In this document: one piece after another, positions 6,151-9,496 of the stretch
How positions within the stretch are numbered: position 1 is the stretch's first letter
How the letters are laid out: each line of letters starts with the position of its first letter
Assembly (NCBI GenBank): GCA_029778515.1
Contig: JAKOQD010000052.1
Location: forward strand, 1-9,496
Reading direction: 5' to 3'
Source of the DNA: Actinomycetes bacterium
GTDB taxonomy: Bacteria; Actinomycetota; Actinomycetes; Propionibacteriales; Propionibacteriaceae
Length of the DNA stretch: 9,496 nucleotides
The notes under the pieces: generated by a model
What the model saw: the letters and a program-made list of their open reading frames with translations, nothing else
Databases searched by the model: none
What the model was told of the DNA's origin: nothing
Made by a program: the position numbers and the translations under genes

Positions 6151-6999
6151 TCAGCGCAGGAACAGCGAGCGCAGCCGCCGCGTGGTGAACGCGATGCCGA
6201 CCACTGACATCACCACGAAGTAGCTCAAGTGCAGAGCCGTCGACCCCTCGAAGTGACCCACCGAGAGTTGCCGCATCAGCTCGACGCCGTGCCACAGCGG
6301 CATCACCATCACGAACCACTGCACGACCTGCGGAAACACGTCGATCGGGAACAGCGTGGCCGAGAACATGAACATCGGCAGTAGGGCGATGTTGATCCAG
6401 TCCATCTGCTGGAAAGTCGTGAAGTAGCTCGTCACGGCCATGCCCAAGGCCGCAAACCCCAGCGCGATCAGCAGCGCCACCGGGATCATCGCCAGCGCCC
6501 ACCACGACGTCGCCAGGCCCAGCATCGCGATCACCCCGGTGAACCCGAGCGCGTACAGGAAGCCGCGGAACAGGGCCATGAAGATCTCCCCCGCGGCCAC
6601 ATCCAGGGGCCCGAGCGACGTGGCGAGCATGCCCTGGTAGAGCTTCGCGAACCGCAGCTTGAAGAACACGTTCCAGGTGGAGTCGTAGATCGCCCCGTTC
6701 ATCGCGGAGGTGGCCAGCAGCGCCGGCGCGATGAACGCGGCGTAGGAGATCGGACGCCCGCCCGGACCGACCACCGTCCCGATCATCGCGCCCAGTCCCA
6801 GGCCCATGCTGAGCAGGTAGAGCACCGGCTCGAAGAAGCCGGACACGATGATGATCCAGTTCTGGCTGCGGATCACCTTGAACCCGCGTTCGATCACCGC
6901 GCCGACGTTCCCGGACGAGTTGGCGGCCAGCCAGCCGCGGACGCCGCGGGCACGAGGCGCGGTCTCGAGAGTCTCGACAAGCCGTGGCGAAGTACTCAT
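6151..6999 (-). CDS. ABC-2 type transporter permease, NodJ/DrrB-like (second permease)
   Basis: A 282-aa membrane protein with six likely transmembrane segments at about 49-70, 86-104, 139-162, 166-190, 203-220 and 254-272. The segments FIAPALLATSAMNGAIYDS (89-107), YQGMLATSLGPLDVAAGEI (121-139) and QWFVMVMPLWHGVELMR (227-243) are typical of the NodJ/DrrB subgroup of ABC-2 exporters. The ATG start (6999-6997) overlaps the preceding permease stop by 4 bp (ATGA) and has a strong SD GGAGG 8 nt upstream (7008-7012), so upstream in-frame starts are rejected. Compared with the first permease it has a longer cytoplasmic N-terminus (about 48 residues, charged). It probably forms a heterodimer with that permease and is powered by the ATPase two genes upstream. 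Confidence 0.93.
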   Translation of the reverse strand: MSTSPRLVETLETAPRARGVRGWLAANSSGNVGAVIERGFKVIRSQNWIIIVSGFFEPVLYLLSMGLGLGAMIGTVVGPGGRPISYAAFIAPALLATSAMNGAIYDSTWNVFFKLRFAKLYQGMLATSLGPLDVAAGEIFMALFRGFLYALGFTGVIAMLGLATSWWALAMIPVALLIALGFAALGMAVTSYFTTFQQMDWINIALLPMFMFSATLFPIDVFPQVVQWFVMVMPLWHGVELMRQLSVGHFEGSTALHLSYFVVMSVVGIAFTTRRLRSLFLR

Positions 7000-7850
7000 T
7001 TCGCCAACCTCCGGACGAAGTTGCGCATCGCCAGCACCGTCCCGACCCCGAGCACCACCACCAGGAACGCGAGGTGCAACGCGACCTGCCACCCGGCCAG
7101 GGGCAGCCCGAAGCTCGCCCATCGGGACAGCTGGGTGCCATGCCACATGGGGGAGATCCAGCCGATCCACTGCAGGTAGATCGGCATGTTCTCCAGCGGG
7201 TAGAAGGTGCCGGCGAACAGGAACATCGGCATCACCACGAATCGCTGGATCATCGAGAACTCGAAGCCCTCGTCCTCAAGCGTCGCCGAGAAGGCCAGCA
7301 GTGGTGCGCCGAAGGCCATCCCGGCCAGCGCGGCGACCGGGACCATCAGCCATGACCAGCCGCCGCCAGTGGCACCGAGTGCGACCAGGATCAGCCAGAA
7401 CAAGGTGGCCTCAGCCAGCATCCGGATTGCCACGGCCACCAGCTCACCGGCCGCGACCTGGGTCGATGAGGCCGCAGTGGCGCCGCGCGCGTAGTAGAGC
7501 TTGCCCCACTTGAACCCGTCCATCACCGGGAACATCAGCTCGTTTGCTGCGGACATCACCACCGTGCTCACCAGTAGCCCGGGTGCGACGAACGTCAGGT
7601 AGGGCACGCCGGACACGCCGCCGGTGGACGCGTCCACCAGCGCGCCCAGCCCGATGCCCATGGCCAGCACGTAGAGCAGCGGAGTGAGCACCGCGCTGCC
7701 GACCACCGACGTCCAGTACGCCTTCATGCCGAGCAGCCGCCACTCGGCCTGGTACCACCAGCCCCAGCGGCGCGCGCGTTCGGCCTGCTGGACGGGCCCG
7801 AGCGCGCGTCCGGAGTAGGCCAGCAGGTTGCTGTCGACGAGGTCAGTCAA
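6996..7850 (-). CDS. ABC-2 type transporter permease, NodJ/DrrB-like (first permease)
   Basis: A 284-aa membrane protein with about six transmembrane segments (47-70, 85-103, 135-158, 166-190, 203-220, 255-275). VPYLTFVAPGLLVSTVVMSA (82-101), ASSTQVAAGELVAVAIRM (127-144) and LQWIGWISPMWHGTQLSR (226-243) match the ABC-2/NodJ-like layout and align by eye with the second permease, so the pair look like diverged duplicates. The start is a TTG (7850-7848) that overlaps the end of the ATPase gene by 8 bp; GGAG 5 nt upstream supports it, and no ATG or GTG is available nearby until M42, inside the first hydrophobic segment. TTG plus overlap suggests translation coupled to the ATPase. Confidence 0.92.
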   Translation of the reverse strand: MTDLVDSNLLAYSGRALGPVQQAERARRWGWWYQAEWRLLGMKAYWTSVVGSAVLTPLLYVLAMGIGLGALVDASTGGVSGVPYLTFVAPGLLVSTVVMSAANELMFPVMDGFKWGKLYYARGATAASSTQVAAGELVAVAIRMLAEATLFWLILVALGATGGGWSWLMVPVAALAGMAFGAPLLAFSATLEDEGFEFSMIQRFVVMPMFLFAGTFYPLENMPIYLQWIGWISPMWHGTQLSRWASFGLPLAGWQVALHLAFLVVVLGVGTVLAMRNFVRRLAK

Positions 7851-8775
7851 TGAGGCTCCGTCCGGTGAGCCGGAGGAACACGTCCTCCAGCGACGAGCGG
7901 CGCACCAGCGAGGTGATCGGCTCCAGCCCGTCCCTGCGGACGGCCTCCAGCGTGGCCTCGCCGTCGTCGGTGTAGAGCAGCACCCGGTCGGGCAGCGGCT
8001 CCAAGCGCTCGGCGAAGGCCTGCAGGTGGTCGACCAGTTCGGCGTTCCGGTCGGAGCCGAAGCGCAACTCCAGCACCTCCCGCGTCGAGTACTGGCGGAT
8101 CAGGTTGGCCGGGCTACCTTCGGCCACGATCCGGCCGTGGTCCATCACGATCAGCCGGTCGCAGAGCTGTTCGGCCTCGTCCATGAAGTGGGTGGTCACG
8201 ATCAGGGTGACACCCTGCTCCTTCAGCCGGAACAGCCGGTCCCACAGGATGTGGCGCGCCTGCGGGTCGAGCCCGGTGGTGGGTTCGTCCAGCAGCAGCA
8301 CCCGCGGCTCGTTGACCAGCGCGCGGGCGATCGTCAGCCGGCGCTTCATTCCCCCGGACAGGTTGTCGACCTTGGTGCCGGCCTTGTCCGAGAGCTGGGC
8401 GAACTCGAGCAGTTCGTCCGCCTTCGGGCGCAGGTAGCTGTACGGCAGGCCGAAGTAGCGGCCGTACATGATCAGGTTGTCGCGGACGCGCAGCTCGGCG
8501 TCGAGGTTGTCCTGCTGCGGCACCACGCCGAGGTTCGCGCGCACTTCCGGGCCCTGCACCTCGGGGTCCATGCCGTTGACCAGCAGCGAGCCGGACGTGC
8601 GCAGGCTGGTGCCGCCGATCATCCGCATGGTGGTGGACTTACCCGCGCCGTTGGGCCCGAGCAGGCCGAAGGACTCCCCGGCCGGGACGTCGAATGTGAT
8701 GGCGTCCACAGCCCGCAGGTCGCCGTACACCTTGGTCAGTTCCCGGGCTTCAATCACACGCACGTCCGCCACCAT
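7843..8775 (-). CDS. ABC transporter ATP-binding protein, NodI/DrrA type
   Basis: A 310-aa ATPase energising the two downstream ABC-2 permeases. Motifs: Walker A GPNGAGKS (40-47), Q-loop at Q87 in GVVPQQDNLDAELRVRDNL, signature LSGGMKRR (139-146), Walker B VLLLDEPTTGLDP with E164, and H-loop H196 in VTTHFMDEAEQLCDRL. The stretches VPQQDNLDAELRVRDNLIMYGRYFG and LDEPTTGLDPQARHILWDRL are close to rhizobial NodI and the DrrA drug-export ATPases. A C-terminal accessory domain of about 85 residues follows the NBD, as in DrrA-like proteins, ending SLEDVFLRLTGRSLID. The frame is open to 8973, but homology begins near the ATG at 8775-8773; GTG at 8763-8761 is an alternative (a TATGGT box would make it leaderless). 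First gene of a four-gene operon. Confidence 0.94.
   Translation of the reverse strand: MVADVRVIEARELTKVYGDLRAVDAITFDVPAGESFGLLGPNGAGKSTTMRMIGGTSLRTSGSLLVNGMDPEVQGPEVRANLGVVPQQDNLDAELRVRDNLIMYGRYFGLPYSYLRPKADELLEFAQLSDKAGTKVDNLSGGMKRRLTIARALVNEPRVLLLDEPTTGLDPQARHILWDRLFRLKEQGVTLIVTTHFMDEAEQLCDRLIVMDHGRIVAEGSPANLIRQYSTREVLELRFGSDRNAELVDHLQAFAERLEPLPDRVLLYTDDGEATLEAVRRDGLEPITSLVRRSSLEDVFLRLTGRSLID
7852..7855 (-). promoter_or_regulatory. SD GGAG ahead of the TTG start (position approximate)
   Basis: On the minus strand GGAG-CCTCA-TTG places a ribosome site 5 nt before the TTG start of the first permease, inside the 3' end of the ATPase gene. It is the main support for the uncommon start codon. 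Confidence 0.5.
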
Positions 8776-8926
8776 AACCAGCCCGTCTGACACCCGACCA
8801 ATCCGCGTTCGAGCCAGCCGACCGAACAGGACGCACCGAGCAGGGTGGTTGAGCTTGTCGAAACCCCGTTGCCACCGGCGGTTTGGCGGCCTCGACAGGC
8901 TCGACCAGCCGATAGTCAGCGCGACC
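8776..8926. other. Intergenic region between the aldo/keto reductase and the exporter operon
   Basis: 151 bp that must hold the promoter of the minus-strand exporter operon and the 3' end of the aldo/keto reductase transcript. The main structure is the inverted repeat 8846-8907. Near the operon start the minus strand reads TATGGT (8776-8771), a -10-like box 7 nt before a GTG (8763) and overlapping the ATG at 8775. A TTGGTC word lies 19 nt further upstream, rather far for a -35. The promoter assignment is weak. Confidence 0.4.
8846..8907. repeat. Long inverted repeat, two 16-bp arms around a 30-nt loop
   Basis: The left arm TGGTTGAGCTTGTCGA (8846-8861) and right arm TCGACAGGCTCGACCA (8892-8907) are complementary at 14 of 16 positions, and the two exceptions (8850/8903 and 8855/8898) are G-U pairs in plus-strand RNA but A-C mismatches in minus-strand RNA. 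It lies 20 bp beyond the stop of the minus-strand aldo/keto reductase and 71 bp before the exporter ATPase start. From memory, words like GGTTGAGCTTGTCGAAAC recur in intergenic DNA of several actinobacteria, so this is probably a dispersed repeat; I cannot verify that here. It may also act as a terminator or mRNA-end hairpin. Confidence 0.75.
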
Positions 8927-9496
8927 CTAGAACTCCTGATGCACCGCCGGATCGGCGTCGAAGAGCCGACCATCGCTGCGGCCGAGCGCGGTGATCGCCG
9001 CCACCTGAGCCTCGTCGAGACTGAAGTCGAAGATGTCCAGGTTCTCCTGCTGGCGACCCACGGACGCGGCCTTCGGCAGCGGAATCGAGCCGAGCTGCAC
9101 CTGCCAGCGCAGCACCACCTGCACCGGGGTGCGCTCCACCGCGTCCGCGATCTTCAGCACCGCCGGTTCCTGGACGACGGCGCCCGCGCGTCCGATCGGG
9201 CTCCACGATTCGGTGCGAATGCCGAGCTCTGCATGAATCGTCCGCTGCCGCTCCTGCGGGAAGTGCGGGTGCAGCTCGACCTGGTTCACTGCCGGGGTGA
9301 CGCCCGTCTCGCCGATGATCCGGCTGAGGTGCTCGGGGAGAAAATTGCTCACCCCGATGGAGCGCAGCACGCCCTCTGACTGCAGGTCGATCAGCGCCTG
9401 CCAAGCCTCGACAAAGCGGTCCTCGAGCGGGTTCGGCCAGTGAATGAGATACAGCCCGATCTGGTCGGTGCGCAGCCGGTAGAGCGACTCGTAGAC
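8927..9496 (-). CDS. Aldo/keto reductase, 2,5-diketo-D-gluconate reductase type, C-terminal part
   Basis: The last 189 residues of an NADPH-dependent reductase; the start lies beyond position 9496. The reading frame is open across the edge. It reads through YLIHWPNP (with the catalytic histidine), EAWQALIDLQSEGVLRSIGVSNF, PAVNQVELHPHFPQ, ESWSPIGR, a cofactor-site PLPKAASVGRQQENLDIFDF and the usual C-terminal GRLFDADPAVHQEF. These are the standard landmarks of AKR5-like enzymes (2,5-diketo-D-gluconate reductases and related). The aspartate, tyrosine and lysine of the catalytic tetrad are in the missing part. It is unlike the YghZ-type reductase at 2724-3779 beyond the common barrel, so the two are not recent copies. 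The substrate within this broad family is open; enzymes of the group reduce ketogulonates, methylglyoxal and other carbonyls. Confidence 0.93.
   Translation of the reverse strand, partial: VYESLYRLRTDQIGLYLIHWPNPLEDRFVEAWQALIDLQSEGVLRSIGVSNFLPEHLSRIIGETGVTPAVNQVELHPHFPQERQRTIHAELGIRTESWSPIGRAGAVVQEPAVLKIADAVERTPVQVVLRWQVQLGSIPLPKAASVGRQQENLDIFDFSLDEAQVAAITALGRSDGRLFDADPAVHQEF

Noticed and set aside
5048..6223. Plus-strand open frame of 391 codons over the kinase gene
   Set aside because: Antisense shadow of the kinase and xylanase ends; low-complexity composition and no motifs.
6146..7141. In-frame 5' extension of the kinase gene through both permease genes (a supposed 628-aa fusion)
   Set aside because: The extra sequence is an out-of-frame shadow of the permease genes; the kinase fold starts at the ATG at 6145, right after the permease stop.
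8776..8973. Extension of the exporter ATPase gene through the inverted repeat up to 8973
   Set aside because: It would translate the inverted repeat and overlap the 3' end of the reductase gene; the ABC domain begins just after the ATG at 8775.

Overview
The window reads as chromosomal DNA of a high-GC Gram-positive bacterium (Actinomycetota). The grounds are strongly G/C-biased third codon positions throughout, GTG and TTG starts, short or absent leaders, and transporter and sugar-metabolism genes typical of soil or sediment actinomycetes. Propionibacteriales is a guess from gene flavour only. I see no rRNA, tRNA, CRISPR array, transposase, integrase or phage gene.

Layout. (1) 1-1093, minus strand: an ABC exporter pair of the MacB/LolD-FtsX type, ATPase first and then a permease cut by the window edge. 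(2) 1094-1276: a divergent intergenic region with a perfect 16-bp palindrome and a 17-bp tandem repeat. (3) 1277-2650, plus: single-chain iron-sulfur L-serine ammonia-lyase. (4) 2724-3779, plus: an aldo/keto reductase very like E. coli YghZ (L-glyceraldehyde-3-phosphate reductase). (5) 3780-3996: an intergenic region with a 66-bp nested near-perfect palindrome, then a -10-like box overlapped by a TGTTGC-N5-GCAACA dyad. (6) 3997-5246, plus: a cytoplasmic-looking GH10 endo-xylanase family gene broken by one single-base frameshift at a GGGG run. (7) 5255-8775, minus: a tight four-gene unit of NodI/DrrA-type ATPase, two NodJ/DrrB-type ABC-2 permeases and an aminoglycoside-phosphotransferase-fold kinase, joined by overlaps or a 5-nt gap. 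(8) 8776-8926: intergenic, holding a long imperfect inverted repeat. (9) 8927-9496, minus: the C-terminal part of a second aldo/keto reductase (2,5-diketo-D-gluconate reductase type), cut by the window edge.

How the genes fit together. The plus-strand block is metabolic: serine to pyruvate plus ammonia, reduction of small aldehydes or sugar phosphates, and hydrolysis of xylan fragments. These three genes are spaced by 73 and 217 bp and may be separate transcription units. The minus-strand block at 5255-8775 is one operon by layout: a two-permease ABC-2 exporter plus a small-molecule kinase, which suggests export and modification of a drug or secondary metabolite. The substrate cannot be read from the sequence.

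I do not find a clearly new system. The best leads are the 66-bp nested palindrome, the exporter-kinase operon, the broken xylanase gene and the inverted repeat at 8846-8907, which looks like a dispersed genomic element.
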